Below are positions 25,632 to 35,202 of a DNA stretch of 64,000 bases, one piece after another (within the stretch, counting starts at the first letter, position 1; the number at the start of each line of letters is the position of its first letter). The DNA is from DATARH01 sp963734125 (GTDB lineage Bacteria; Pseudomonadota; Alphaproteobacteria; ATCC43930; CGMCC-115725). Under the pieces are notes generated by a model. It was not told where the DNA came from and made no database searches. It saw only the letters and a program-made list of their open reading frames with translations. The position numbers and the translations under genes were made by a program. The DNA lies in NCBI GenBank assembly GCA_963734125.1, contig CAVTGB010000018.1, positions 62,001 to 126,000 on the forward strand. Reading direction: 5' to 3'.

Positions 25632-26571
25632 ATGCCGCTGACCCCGGAGCAGGAAGCAGGAAATCGCCGCCGAGCGCGCGCCACGCGGCCGACGCGGCGC
25701 GCCACCGTGCCGGCGCTCGAAGACATCCTCTACGAGGCCGTTACCGGTGCTCGACCACGGTTTTGTCCGGGTCGTCGATTACATGGGCGACGACGGCGCG
25801 ATCGTGCAGGCGGCGCGCGTCTCCTACGGCCGCGGCACCAGGCGGGTCAGCGAGGACAAGGGGCTCATCAACTATCTGATGCGCCATCGCCATACGACGC
25901 CGTTCGAGATGTGCGAGATCAAGTACCACGTGAAGCTGCCGATCTTTGTCGCCCGGCAATGGATCCGCCACCGCACCGCCAACGTCAACGAATACTCGGC
26001 GCGTTATTCGATCCTCGACAACGAGTTCTATATCCCGGCGCCGGAACATCTGGCAACACAGGCGACGCTCAACCGCCAGGGGCGCGGCGACGTCATCGAG
26101 GGCGCAGCGGCGCGGCGCGTCCTCGACCTGTTGCGCAGCGACGCCGAGCGCGCCTATGCCGGCTATGCCGAGATGCTGAACGAGGACGACGACCGGCAAA
26201 CCGGTCGATCCGACCTGGCCCGGCCTCGCGCGCGAGCTGGCGCGGATGAACCTGTCGCTCAACTTTTATACCCAATGGTATTGGAAAACCGACCTCCACA
26301 ACCTCATGCATTTCCTCAGCCTGCGCGCCGACCCGCATGCGCAATACGAGATCCGCGCCTATGCCGAGATCGATGCTGGACACACTAAAGCGCTGGGTAC
26401 CAATGGCTTACGATGCCTTCCTCGAATATCGCATGAATGCGGCGACGATCTCGGCGACCGGGCTCGCCGTCATCCGCCGCATGCTCGCCGGCGAGCCGGT
26501 CGAACAGGCCGCGAAGCGGCCTCTCGGCGCGCGAATGGCGCGAGTTGATGGCGGTGCTCGGTCGGTCCTGA
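25632..26571 (+). pseudogene. thyX: Flavin-dependent thymidylate synthase ThyX, four frameshifts
   Basis: The full ThyX sequence is present but spread over frames 0, 1, 2, 0 and 1. It starts MPLTPEQEAG at 25632. The signature RHRTANVNEYSARYS (RHRx7S) is at about 25970-26010, NFYTQWYWKTDLHNLMHFL is in the third segment, and the end is SAREWRELMAVLGRS then TGA 26569-26571. Each change is one extra base, near 25743, 26193, 26372 and 26514. Removing four bases leaves 936 bases, 312 codons, the normal length. ThyX makes dTMP from dUMP with FAD and methylenetetrahydrofolate. No thyA is in view, so errors in the sequence are likelier than a dead gene. Confidence 0.88.
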
Positions 26572-26632
26572 CGCTTGCCCCAACGCGCCCGTGCGCCGAT
26601 GATGGCGGCGAGGCTACGGGCAGGGCAGGGCG

Positions 26633-27507
26633 ATGCACATAGGCTTTATCGGCACCGGCACGATGGGGACGCCGATCGCCGGGTGCCTCATTGCGGCGGG
26701 CCACCGGCTGAGGGTGTACGACATCCGACCCGAGGCGACCCGTGCGCTGGCCGGGCAGGGGGCGAGGGTCGTAGACACCCCGGGCGAGGCGGCCGAAGGG
26801 GTCGAGACGGTGTTCACCTCGCTGCCGGGGCCGAACGAGGTTGAGGCGACGGCGCTCGATCCCGACCGCGGGGTTCTCGCCGGGCTGCGCCGCGGCGGCA
26901 CCTACATCGATCTGACGACCAACGCGCCGGGTACGATCCGGCGGCTGGCCGAAGCCTGCCGCAAGCGCGGCATCGCCTTCCTCGACGCCCCGGTCAGCGG
27001 CCGCCCGCCCGAGCATGACCGTGATGGTCGGCGGCGAGGCCGCGGATTTCGCCCGCATGCAGCCGCTGTTCGCGGCGATTGCCAAAAACGTCTTCCACGT
27101 CGGGCCGAGCGGGGCGGGGTGCGTCGCCAAGCTGGTCACGCAGTATCTCGGCTACACCAATTTCATCGCCGCGCTCGAAGGGATGCTGATCGCCGCCAAG
27201 GCCGGCATCGACCTCGGCATCCTCGCCCGCATCGTGCCGGTCAGCGCCGGCCAGAGCCGCACCTTCGACAACATCGCGCGCTCGGTGTTGACCGGCGCTT
27301 TCACCTCGGGCGGCACGCTCGACATCGTCGCCAAGGACATCGACCTCGCCTGCGCGCTCGCCCGCGAGGTCGGGGCGCCGGTGACGCTCGGGCGTCCTCG
27401 CGTCCGAGATGTACAAGCGCGCACAGGCCCGGGGCTGGGGCCAGGAGGGCTTTCCGGTGGTCGCCCGGGTGCTGGAGGCGAATGGCCGGGGCGGAGCTGC
27501 GCCATGA
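26633..27507 (+). pseudogene. 3-hydroxyisobutyrate dehydrogenase-like NAD(P) oxidoreductase, two frameshifts
   Basis: The N-terminal Rossmann motif IGFIGTGTMGTPIAG is followed by DAPVSG, then the frame shifts near 27001 to continue MTVMVGGEAADFARM and the helical domain with the catalytic-Lys block GAGCVAKLVTQYL. A second shift near 27391 leads to VLASEMYKRAQARGWGQ and TGA 27505-27507. Both shifts are one added base; the corrected length is 291 codons, normal for beta-hydroxyacid dehydrogenases. The stop overlaps the start of the dioxygenase beta-subunit gene (ATGA). Substrate could be 3-hydroxyisobutyrate, tartronate semialdehyde or another beta-hydroxy acid. Confidence 0.82.
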
Positions 27508-28079
27508 GTGACCGGGCGATCAATCAGGAGGATGGGCGCATCACCCGCCTCCTGCTCGTCCAGGAAATCGCCGATTTCCTCTATCGTGAGGCCGAACTCC
27601 TCGACGAACGGCGCTACGAGGATTGGCTGGCGCTGCTGGCCGACGACATCCGCTACTGGATGCCGATGCGGCGCAACGTCAAGTTCGGCGAGGGCGAACA
27701 AGAGTTCACCCGCGAGGGCACCGACATCGCCTGGTTCGACGAGGGCAAGGAGACGCTGACCCGGCGGGTGCGGCAGATCCAGACCGGCATCCACTGGGCC
27801 GAGGAACCGCAATCGCGGATCGCGCACCTGGTGTCGAACGTGCAGGTGGTCGAAGCCTCGCCCTCGCTCGCCGACCCGCAGGACGTCGCGGTCAAATGCC
27901 GGTTTCTGATATACCGCAACCGGGTCGAGACCGAGACCGACCTGCTGGTTGGCAAGCGCGAGGATTGGCTGCGCCGGGTCGGGACCGCCCGGGGCGTAAA
28001 TGAGTGGCACATCGCGCGCCGCAAAATCATCCTCGACCAGAACGTGCTTTTGAGCAAAAACCTGACGTTCTTTTTCTAA
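27504..28079 (+). CDS. Ring-hydroxylating dioxygenase, small (beta) subunit
   Basis: 191 residues from ATG 27504. The SnoaL/NTF2-like beta-subunit fold is seen in EIADFLYREAELLDERRYEDWLALLADDIRYWMP, typical of BenB/HcaF-type proteins, and the C-terminal ARRKIILDQNVLLSKNLTFFF is characteristic. It stabilises the alpha3beta3 hexamer but has no metal. The alpha gene follows after a 150-base gap that contains a palindromic repeat. The upstream dehydrogenase overlaps by four bases. Confidence 0.88.
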   Translation: MSDRAINQEDGRITRLLLVQEIADFLYREAELLDERRYEDWLALLADDIRYWMPMRRNVKFGEGEQEFTREGTDIAWFDEGKETLTRRVRQIQTGIHWAEEPQSRIAHLVSNVQVVEASPSLADPQDVAVKCRFLIYRNRVETETDLLVGKREDWLRRVGTARGVNEWHIARRKIILDQNVLLSKNLTFFF

Positions 28080-28107
28080 CCACGGAGACGCGGAGGACAC
28101 TGAATAT

Positions 28108-28189
28108 TGTCATTCCGGCGCAAGCCGGAACCCATGCCAGAAAACGCATTGCCGTCCGTAGATGGATCCCGGCTTTCGCCGGGATGACA
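28108..28189. repeat. REP-like palindromic repeat
   Basis: TGTCATTCCGGCGCAAGCCGGAACCCA and TGGATCCCGGCTTTCGCCGGGATGACA (shown here shortened in sense) are imperfect inverted arms around about 28 bases, at roughly 28108-28134 and 28163-28189. The element lies between the dioxygenase beta and alpha genes, where it could set their relative expression by stabilising the upstream mRNA. It is related in sequence to the elements at 22120 and 30693. Confidence 0.8.
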
Positions 28190-28229
28190 AATTGTTTCGT
28201 GGCTTCGTGTTGAGATTGGGGAAATAAAG

Positions 28230-29612
28230 ATGACAGAACGCACCATTGGTTATCGCCCCGGGCTCGTTGATCTCGCTTCCGGGCAGATCAGCCGCGAGAT
28301 CTTTGTCAACGAGGAGATCTATGCCGAGGAGCAGGAGCGCATCTTCGCCCGCGCCTGGCTGTTCATCGGGCATGAGAGCCAGATCCCCAACCCCGGCGAT
28401 TATTTCGCCTCGCGGATGGGCGAAGAGTTGGTGCTGCTGTGCCGCGACCGCGCGGGCGAAGTCCACGTCTTCCTCAATTCGTGCCGCCACCGCGGGATGA
28501 AGGTGTGCCGCTACGACGAGGGCAACACCACCGTCTTCACCTGCCCCTATCACGGCTGGAGCTATGGCACCGACGGGCGTCTCATTGGCGTGCCGTTCTT
28601 CCGCGAGGCCTATCACTCGACGCTCGACCGTTCGCAATGGGGCCTCGTCGAGGTGGCGCAGATCGCCCGCCATAAGGGTTCGGTATGGGCCACCTGGGAC
28701 CCGGCGGCGCCGCCGTTCCGCGAATATCTCGGCGATTTCAGCCATTACCTCGACCAGACGCTCGACAGCTGGGAGGGCGGCGATGGCGGCACCGAAATCT
28801 TGGGCGGCGTCCAGAAATGGCTGGTGCCGTGCAACTGGAAGTTCCCGGCCGAGAATTTCAGCGGCGACAGCTATCACAACATCAGCCACCGCTCGGTCGA
28901 TCTGGTGGGGGTCGGCCCCTCCGGCAGCGGACGGCGCGACATGCCCGAACTGCAGCTGGCGAGAAAGCTGCACATCGCCATCCCCGACCGCGGCCATCAG
29001 ACCACCGCCTATCTGTTGCCGTCTGCCGCGCCGGTGCCGCCGGGCTATCGGCAATCCTCGATCGTCTCCGACTACTTCCGCCATTGCGAGGAGGTGCGCC
29101 GCCGGCAGCGCGGCGAGTGGGGACGGCTGATCACCCTCGTCGGCGAAGTATTCCCGAGCATGGCCTATCTCTCGCGCCAGCCTCGCACGATCGCGGTGTG
29201 GCACCCCAAGGGGGCGCACCAGACCGAGGTGTGGCGCTGGTATCTGGTCGACAAGGCGGCGCCCGCCGAGGTCAAATCGTTTCTGCGCGACTATTACCTG
29301 CGCTATTCGGGGCCGGCCGGGATGACCGAGCAGGACGACATGGAAAACTGGAACTATGCGCATGCCGCCAGCCGCGGCACGATCGCACGGCGCTTCCCCT
29401 ACAGCTACGAACAGGGCCTCGGCACCGAGGTCGAGAATTACGAATGGGAAGGCTTCCGCCTGCCGGGGAGCGTCGTCGACCTGACCAAGGCAACCTCCAG
29501 CGAGCACAATCTGCGCAACCTCTACCGCCGCTGGGCCCAATTCATGGAAGCCGACAGCTGGGCCGAACTGGCGGGATGGCGCCACCCCGCGCCGAGAGCA
29601 GCGGCAGAGTGA
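28230..29612 (+). CDS. Ring-hydroxylating dioxygenase, large (alpha) subunit, Rieske type
   Basis: 460 residues. The Rieske 2Fe-2S site is SCRHRGMKVC...FTCPYHGW, with CxH and CxxH spaced as in BenA/NdoB. The mononuclear iron site is in ENFSGDSYHNISH, giving Asp, His and His. The enzyme inserts both atoms of O2 into an aromatic ring, using electrons from a ferredoxin/reductase not visible here. GGGGAAATAAAG precedes the ATG. A GTGA overlap couples a 66-residue protein downstream. The ring substrate cannot be assigned; benzoate, phthalate or biphenyl types are possible. Confidence 0.9.
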   Translation: MTERTIGYRPGLVDLASGQISREIFVNEEIYAEEQERIFARAWLFIGHESQIPNPGDYFASRMGEELVLLCRDRAGEVHVFLNSCRHRGMKVCRYDEGNTTVFTCPYHGWSYGTDGRLIGVPFFREAYHSTLDRSQWGLVEVAQIARHKGSVWATWDPAAPPFREYLGDFSHYLDQTLDSWEGGDGGTEILGGVQKWLVPCNWKFPAENFSGDSYHNISHRSVDLVGVGPSGSGRRDMPELQLARKLHIAIPDRGHQTTAYLLPSAAPVPPGYRQSSIVSDYFRHCEEVRRRQRGEWGRLITLVGEVFPSMAYLSRQPRTIAVWHPKGAHQTEVWRWYLVDKAAPAEVKSFLRDYYLRYSGPAGMTEQDDMENWNYAHAASRGTIARRFPYSYEQGLGTEVENYEWEGFRLPGSVVDLTKATSSEHNLRNLYRRWAQFMEADSWAELAGWRHPAPRAAAE

Positions 29613-29809
29613 GCGACCCCATCAACATCCGCGCGCTCTCGCCGGGCACGCGCATTACGCTGGCCGGCGGCGCCGAAGCGGAAATCGTCTCCAACCCGGC
29701 CGACGGCGTATGGCTGTTCGCGCGCTACCTGTCGTCGCCGCAGGACCCCGCCCTTATTGGCCAGGAAGAGATGATTTTCGCCGCTGACGTCGTCGAGGTG
29801 GGGAGATAG
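29609..29809 (+). CDS. Small protein coupled to dioxygenase alpha subunit
   Basis: 66 residues from GTG 29609, overlapping the alpha-subunit stop by four bases and ending two bases before the methyltransferase start. The sequence (SDPINIRALSPGTRITLAGGAEAEIVSNPADGVWLFARY...) is beta-rich with no Cys or membrane segment. I do not recognise a family; the size and barrel-like pattern resemble small accessory or hypothetical proteins found in dioxygenase operons. Its tight placement suggests it is real. Confidence 0.65.
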   Translation: MSDPINIRALSPGTRITLAGGAEAEIVSNPADGVWLFARYLSSPQDPALIGQEEMIFAADVVEVGR

Positions 29810-29811
29810 CG

Positions 29812-30659
29812 ATGGCGCAGACGCATACGGCCCAGGCCGAGTTCTGGAACAGTCCGGCCGCTCGCGGCTGGGCCGACCAGCATGTGCGGATGGACCGCGC
29901 GCTGGCGCCGTTTCTGGAGGCGCTGGTCGCCGCCGCGGCGCCCGAACCCGGCGATCGGGTGCTCGACATCGGCTGCGGCAGCGGGACGACCGTCCTCGAA
30001 CTGGCGGCACGGGTCGGGCCCCAGGGCAGGGTGCTCGGCGCCGACATCGCCGAGCGATCGGTGGCGCGGGCGCGCGAGCGAATTGCCGCGGCGGGCCTCA
30101 GCCAAGCCGAAATCGTTGTCGCCGACGCCAGCGCGCACGGTTTCCCCGCCGGCGGCTTCGATCTGTTGTTCTCGCGCCTCGGGGTCATGTTCTTCGCCGA
30201 TCCGACCGCGGCCTTCACCAATATCAAGCGGGCGATGAAGCCGGGGGCGCGCGTAGTGCTCGGGGTGTTCCGCGCGCTCTCCGAAAACCTGTGGCCAAAC
30301 GGGCCGACCGCTGCGGTCAAGCACCTCTTGCCGCCGCTGCCGACGCCGGGCCCGGAAGAACCGGGCCCGTTCTCATGGGCCGACCCGGCGCGGGTGCATC
30401 GCATTCTCGAAGGCGCCGGGTTTAACGATGTATCACTGACTCCAATCGACTGGGCAGTCCGGCTCGCGCCGCCGGGCGGCGCTGCCGAGGCGGCCGATTT
30501 CATGCTGGTGTTCGGGCCGCTGATCCGGGTCGTGCCGGCGCTGCCGGCGGCGCAGCAGGCGGCCGTGCGCTCGGCGCTCGAAATCTACTGCCAGGGCCAT
30601 GACGGGCCGGACGGGGTCACGCTCTCCGCCGCAACTGGATCGTCCGCGCGCGGGCCTAA
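29812..30659 (+). CDS. Class I SAM-dependent methyltransferase, one frameshift near the 3' end
   Basis: Motif I is VLDIGCGSGTTVLELA near residue 45; post-I and motif IV regions follow (GADIAERSVARARER, FDLLFSRLGVMFFADP), as in UbiE/Methyltransf_25 proteins. The open frame runs past the natural end. Near 30634 one base is missing: restoring it gives ATWIVRARA then TAA at 30657-30659, the usual ending of this family. The corrected length is 283 codons. It follows the dioxygenase genes closely. The acceptor is unknown. Confidence 0.82.
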
Positions 30660-30692
30660 GGCGGGATCGTTTCAGACTGATCCAGCGTTACC

Positions 30693-30769
30693 GTCGCCCC
30701 CGCGAAAGCGGGGGTCCCGGGGGAGGCGACTGGGCGGTTTCCCTGGGTTCCCGCTTGCGCGGGAATGAC
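30693..30769. repeat. REP-like palindromic repeat
   Basis: Arms CGCCCCCGCGAAAGCGGGGG (30696-30715) and TTCCCGCTTGCGCGGGAATG (30748-30767) are each palindromic and together form a larger imperfect inverted repeat. It follows the methyltransferase stop, so it may end that transcript or be a mobile palindrome remnant. Confidence 0.75.
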
Positions 30770-31147
30770 AATTCAATAAAGAGGGAGGCTCTGGCGGCGA
30801 CGCCGACGAACCCTATGTCGCGAAAGCGCCATTATGACAAGATTTTTCAAGTGAATTCCAAGTTACGGCGACAGGCGTCGACCACTGACTAAGCTTACGT
30901 GTACCGACCGGCCGAATTTACTTTGCTTCCTTCAGCTGGCCGGTGACCACGAATACGTGCCGCGCGGGCCATTGCGTGACGTCAGCATACCGCAAAATGT
31001 AGGTCAGGCGGAATCGGGCATACTTGCCGGGTCGCGCACTCCGTGCCGGATCAGAGAAATTTTTTGCCAGAAGTGTAAGCGAGCTCACATTCGGAATTTG
31101 ACGATCCGGCTATCCTTGCCACGGTCAATTCGGAAGGGGATACCCCA
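30770..31147. other. Intergenic stretch without recognised gene
   Basis: About 380 bases. Base composition is less GC-rich than the surroundings (for example near 30770-30900). No tRNA, riboswitch or conserved protein frame was recognised. The promoter of the small secreted protein at 31148 should be in the last 100 bases; GGAAGGGG sits just before its start. Confidence 0.4.
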
Positions 31148-31423
31148 ATGACGACGACAAAGTCTCGTATCGCCACCTTGGCAAGCACTGCGGCGCTGCT
31201 TGTGTTCGTGACAGTAGTTGGTAGCGCAGCCATGGCACATCCGCGTTCCGTGCCAACCGCCTCTGGCAGTAACGTCGCACCGATGAACTGTAAGATTGGA
31301 ACAAAGAACTGCGTGTCAGGGGGCGGCGGTCCGGTGCGCTGTGGCGGTCGTACCAATCCGTGCCGGATCGACGGCGGTCCCCAAGCTTGGGACCCCTTCC
31401 TGCTCCCCGGTAACACAAAATAG
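31148..31423 (+). CDS. Small secreted Cys-containing protein, unrecognised
   Basis: 91 residues. A basic start MTTTKSR and hydrophobic stretch IATLASTAALLVFVTVVGSAAMA form a Sec signal peptide, with cleavage likely after AMA. The mature peptide of about 60 residues has four Cys in CKIGTKNC and RCGGRTNPC, a Gly-rich middle (SGGGGPVRCGGR), and ends NTK. The four Cys could form two disulfides in the periplasm. A Shine-Dalgarno GGAAGGGG supports the start. No family was recognised, and the gene stands alone in a GC-poorer island. Confidence 0.65.
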   Translation: MTTTKSRIATLASTAALLVFVTVVGSAAMAHPRSVPTASGSNVAPMNCKIGTKNCVSGGGGPVRCGGRTNPCRIDGGPQAWDPFLLPGNTK

Positions 31424-31667
31424 TGGGGTTTTGATCTCGCGCCGGGCGCGGCCTCGATGTCAGCCCCACACCCCGCTTAGGATATTCGCCAGGGGTATTC
31501 CGCAGCGGGGTAGGCGCGACACACGGTAAAGCCGGGGACGGCGGGTATCGCAGCGCGGCGGGAAATCGTCGAGCTGCGATCACCTATATATCTTCTAAGA
31601 CCACATGTCCGCCTGAGCGCGGGGCGACCTGTTTAAATGTGAATGGACAACGCTCTGATTGGCTATG

Positions 31668-32804
31668 TTATTCGACGACGATCCGCGGGGCGGTCCGGCG
31701 CGCCGGGGTTTCGCCCGAGACCTTTTCCCATACCTGGGCGGCGATGGCGCGGAAGGTGCGGGCGTAGGGCGAATCGGGTTGCGAGACGGTGATCGGGTGG
31801 CCGTCGTCGGAGGTTTCGCGGATCGCGATGTCGAGCGGCACCTCGCCCAGAAAATCGGTGCCGAGGCGCTCGGCCTCGCGCCGGGCGCCGCCATGGCTGA
31901 AGATGTCGCTGCGCTCACCGCAATGCGGGCAGAGGAAATAGCTCATGTTCTCGATGATGCCGAGCACCGGCACATCGACCTTCTGGAACATGGCGAGGCC
32001 CTTGCGCGCGTCGATGAGGGCGATGTCCTGGGGGGTCGAGACGATGACGGCGCCGGCGAGCGCTACCTGCTGGGCCATCGTCAATTGTGCGTCGCCCGTC
32101 CCCGGCGGCATGTCGACGATCATGATGTCGAGTTCGCCCCAGGAGACGTCGCGCAGCATCTGTTGAAGCGCGCTCATCACCATCGGGCCCCGCCAGATCA
32201 TCGGCGTGTCCTCCGGTACAAGGAAACCGATCGACATGCATTTGACGCCGAAATTCTCCATCGGGCGCAGGATCTTGCCGTCGGGCGAGGCCGACGGCCG
32301 CCCGGAAATCCCCAGCATGCGCGGCATCGAGGGGCCGTAGATATCGGCGTCGAGGACACCCACCGAAAGTCCGTTCGCCTTCATCGCCAGGGCGAGGTTG
32401 GCCGCGACCGTCGATTTGCCGACGCCGCCCTTGCCGGAGGCGACCGCGACGATCGCCCGCACGCCCGGCGCGAGCGCGGCTTTGCCTGACGCGGCCGGTT
32501 GCGCCGGGGCGTGATGTCGTGGGTGGGCCGGGGCGGGGGCGCGGCCGCCGGGCCGGCGCGTTTCGGCGGTCAGGACGGCGGTGACCGAGAGCACCCCCGG
32601 CAGCGCTTCGACGGCCTGTTCGGCGGCCTTTCGCAACGGTTCGAGGCGCGGGCCGCGCTCGGGGTCGACCTCGATCGCAAAGCCGACATTGCCGTCGCGC
32701 ACGACCACGCCCGATACCATCCCGAGCGCGACAATGCCCGCGCCCTTGTCGGGATCGCGCACCGCGCTCAGCGCGTCGAGAACCTCTTTCTCGGTAACGG
32801 CCAT
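31668..32804 (-). CDS. Mrp/ApbC/NBP35-type Fe-S cluster carrier ATPase
   Basis: 378 residues. An N-terminal MIP18/DUF59 domain (EKEVLDALSAVRDPD) is joined by a Pro/Ala linker to the ParA-like ATPase domain with SGKGGVGKSTVAANLA (deviant Walker A) near residue 140. Further blocks are LDADIYGPSMPRML and DMPPGTGDAQLT. CPHCGERSDIFSHGG holds the CxxC that binds the bridging Fe-S cluster in the dimer. It assembles or delivers Fe-S clusters in the cytoplasm. The gene stands alone, divergent from hflK. Confidence 0.92.
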   Translation of the reverse strand: MAVTEKEVLDALSAVRDPDKGAGIVALGMVSGVVVRDGNVGFAIEVDPERGPRLEPLRKAAEQAVEALPGVLSVTAVLTAETRRPGGRAPAPAHPRHHAPAQPAASGKAALAPGVRAIVAVASGKGGVGKSTVAANLALAMKANGLSVGVLDADIYGPSMPRMLGISGRPSASPDGKILRPMENFGVKCMSIGFLVPEDTPMIWRGPMVMSALQQMLRDVSWGELDIMIVDMPPGTGDAQLTMAQQVALAGAVIVSTPQDIALIDARKGLAMFQKVDVPVLGIIENMSYFLCPHCGERSDIFSHGGARREAERLGTDFLGEVPLDIAIRETSDDGHPITVSQPDSPYARTFRAIAAQVWEKVSGETPARRTAPRIVVE

Positions 32805-32989
32805 TCGCTGATCCTACGCAACGGGGCAGAGGTTGACGGCATTTAGGCGCGACCCCGGCACTTGACAACACCCGCCCGGCGCGCCCTCAATCGCGCCGCT
32901 CTCCGGCGCCGGGGTTCGCGCGGCGGCATCGCACGCGGCAGCAGGGCCCGCCAATGCCACTGGCGCCGCCGCGGAAAGGGTCTGTCTCG

Positions 32990-34209
32990 ATGATCTGGCA
33001 CAGTGAGCCCGGTGGTCCGTGGGGCACCGGGCCGCGCGGCGGCGGTCCCTGGGGTGGCGGGCGCGGCAACGGGCCGGGCGGCCCGCGCGGGCCGATGCCG
33101 CCCAATCTCGAAGAACATCCTGCGCCGCGGCCAGGACAGCTTCCGGCGCCTGTTGCCTGGCGGCTTCGGGTTCGGCACCGGCGCCGGCATCGGCGTCGTC
33201 GTCATCGGTATCGTCGTACTGTGGCTGGCGAGCGGGTTCTACCGGATCCTGCCCGACGAGGTCGGCGTCGTGCTGCGCTTCGGCGCCTATAACCGCACCA
33301 CCCAGCCGGGCCTCAACTATCACCTGCCGGCGCCGATCGAGAGCGTGCTTGAAGCCGAGCGTCACGCGCATCAACCGCACCGAGATCGGCTTCCGCTCGG
33401 CCGGAGAGGAGACGCGCGCCGGCACCAGCCGCGATCTGCCGCAGGAAGCGCTGATGCTGACCGGCGATGAGAACATCGTCGACATCAACTTCACGGTGTT
33501 CTGGCTGATCAAGGACGCGCAAGCCTACCTGTTCAATATCCGCAACCCCGAGGGCACCGTGAAATCGGCGGCCGAGAGCGCGATGCGCGAGATCGTCGGC
33601 GAGACCCCGATCGCCCAGGCGCTGGCCGAAGGGCGCGGCAAGATCGAAACGGATACCGAGCATCTGTTGCAGGGAATCCTCGATTCCTATGGCGCCGGGA
33701 TCCAGGTCACCCAGGTCCAGTTGGCCAAGGTCGATCCGCCGGCCCCGGTGATCGAATCCTTCCGCGACGTACAGCGCGCGCTAGCCGACAAGGAAAAGCT
33801 GCGCAACGAGGCGGAATCCTATCGCAACGATATCGTGCCGCGGGCGCGCGGCGATGCGGCGCGCATCCAGCAGGAGGCAGAAGCCTATCTCGCCGAGATC
33901 GTGGCGCGCTCAACTGGCGACGCCAACCGCTTCAACGCGGTGTACCAAGCCTACAAGGTGGCGCAGGACGTGACGCTGCAGCGGCTCTATATCGAGACGA
34001 TGGAAGAGGTCCTCAAAAACAGCAACAAGATCATCATTGACAAGGCGGCCGAGGGACACAGCGGTGTGCTGCCCTATTTGCCGCTACCCAATCTGCTTAA
34101 CGCCGCACCACCTGTCCCGGCGCCGGCTGCCGGCACTGCGACCGGCGCGACCCCGGTGCCTCCGCCTGCCACCGGCGGCGGGCCGTCCGTGACGGGGCGG
34201 CGGCCATGA
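32990..34209 (+). pseudogene. hflK: HflK, FtsH protease modulator, two frameshifts
   Basis: Starts MIWHSEPGGPWGTG at ATG 32990 with the Gly/Pro-rich cytoplasmic tail. Near 33114 one extra base shifts the frame into the membrane helix and SPFH domain (ASGFYRILPDEVGVVLRFG). Near 33354 a second extra base shifts it again to VTRINRTEIGFRS, after which the SPFH domain and Ala/Gln-rich coiled coil are intact to TGA 34207-34209. The corrected length is 406 codons, as expected. HflK forms with HflC a large ring in the inner membrane around FtsH. Sequence error is more likely than gene decay because hflC is intact and overlaps. Confidence 0.88.
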
Positions 34210-35159
34210 GCCATCGGCTTCTCGCCGTCGTCGGCGTCCTCCTCGTCGTCGTCGGGATCCTGGCGATGAGCTCGTTCTTCATCGTCGATCAAACCGAGCA
34301 AGCGCTGGTGTTGCAGCTGGGCGAAGTGCGCCGCGTGATCCGCACCCCCGGGCTGCAGATTAAGCTGCCGTTCGTCCAGAACGTGATCGACTACGACAAG
34401 CGGGTGCTCGATTTCGAGCCGCCGCACGAAGAGGTCATCGTCGCCGACCAAAAGCGGCTGGTCGCCGACACCTACACCCGCTACCGCATCGCCAACCCGC
34501 TGCTGTTCTACCAGACGGTCGGTACCGAGGAAGGGGTCCGCGGCCGATTGAGCGCGCTGGTCAGCGGCAGCCTGCGCCGGGTCCTCGGGAGTGTCACCCT
34601 CAACGATATCCTGTCGGAAAAGCGCGCCGCGATCATGCGCCAGATCCGTGATGAAGTCGCCGACGAAGCCAAGGGGTTCGGCATCGAGGTCGTCGATGTG
34701 CGGCTGCGCCGCGCGGATCTGCCCGAGGAGAACAGTCAGGCGATCTACGCCCGCATGCAATCGGAACGCCAGCAGCAGGCGGCGAAATATCGCGGCGAGG
34801 GCGCCGAGGCGGCGCAGACCGTGCGCGCCACCGCCGAGCGCGAGCGCACCGTGATCCTGGCCAACGCGCAGCGCAAGGCGCAGGAGATACGCGGCGACGG
34901 GGACGCCCAGGCGATCAAGATCTACGCCCAAGCGTTTGGCCAGGATAAGGAGTTTTTCGCCTTCTATCGCTCGCTGCAGGCCTATCGCGACGCCCTCAAC
35001 GGCCGCGATACCTCGTTCGTGCTAACGCCGGAGGGCCCTTTCTTCCGCTTTTTGAACGGTTGGCAGGGGCGTGTCGGGACCCCGCCGGCGGCCGGCACGC
35101 CCGCCGCTCCGGCCCCGGCGCCGGCAGCTCCGCCGGCTGGCGGAGCGCGGCAGCCCTGA
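34206..35159 (+). CDS. hflC: HflC, FtsH protease modulator
   Basis: 317 residues. One N-terminal membrane helix (LLAVVGVLLVVVGILAMSSFFIV) precedes the SPFH/prohibitin domain (QALVLQLGEVRRVIRTPGLQIKLPFVQNVI) and a coiled coil rich in Glu, Arg and Ala. The C-terminal tail is Ala/Pro-rich (after residue 290), longer than in E. coli HflC. Its ATGA overlaps the hflK stop, which gives coupled synthesis of the two partners. Confidence 0.92.
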   Translation: MSHRLLAVVGVLLVVVGILAMSSFFIVDQTEQALVLQLGEVRRVIRTPGLQIKLPFVQNVIDYDKRVLDFEPPHEEVIVADQKRLVADTYTRYRIANPLLFYQTVGTEEGVRGRLSALVSGSLRRVLGSVTLNDILSEKRAAIMRQIRDEVADEAKGFGIEVVDVRLRRADLPEENSQAIYARMQSERQQQAAKYRGEGAEAAQTVRATAERERTVILANAQRKAQEIRGDGDAQAIKIYAQAFGQDKEFFAFYRSLQAYRDALNGRDTSFVLTPEGPFFRFLNGWQGRVGTPPAAGTPAAPAPAPAAPPAGGARQP

Positions 35160-35202
35160 CCGGCGGCCCAGCGATGCCGTACGGCGCCCTCCTCAGCGGG
35201 TA

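Noticed and set aside
25632..26571. Programmed ribosomal frameshifting in thyX
   Set aside because: Four shifts at unrelated sequences without slippery heptamers, and the same type of change in neighbouring genes, fit sequence error better.
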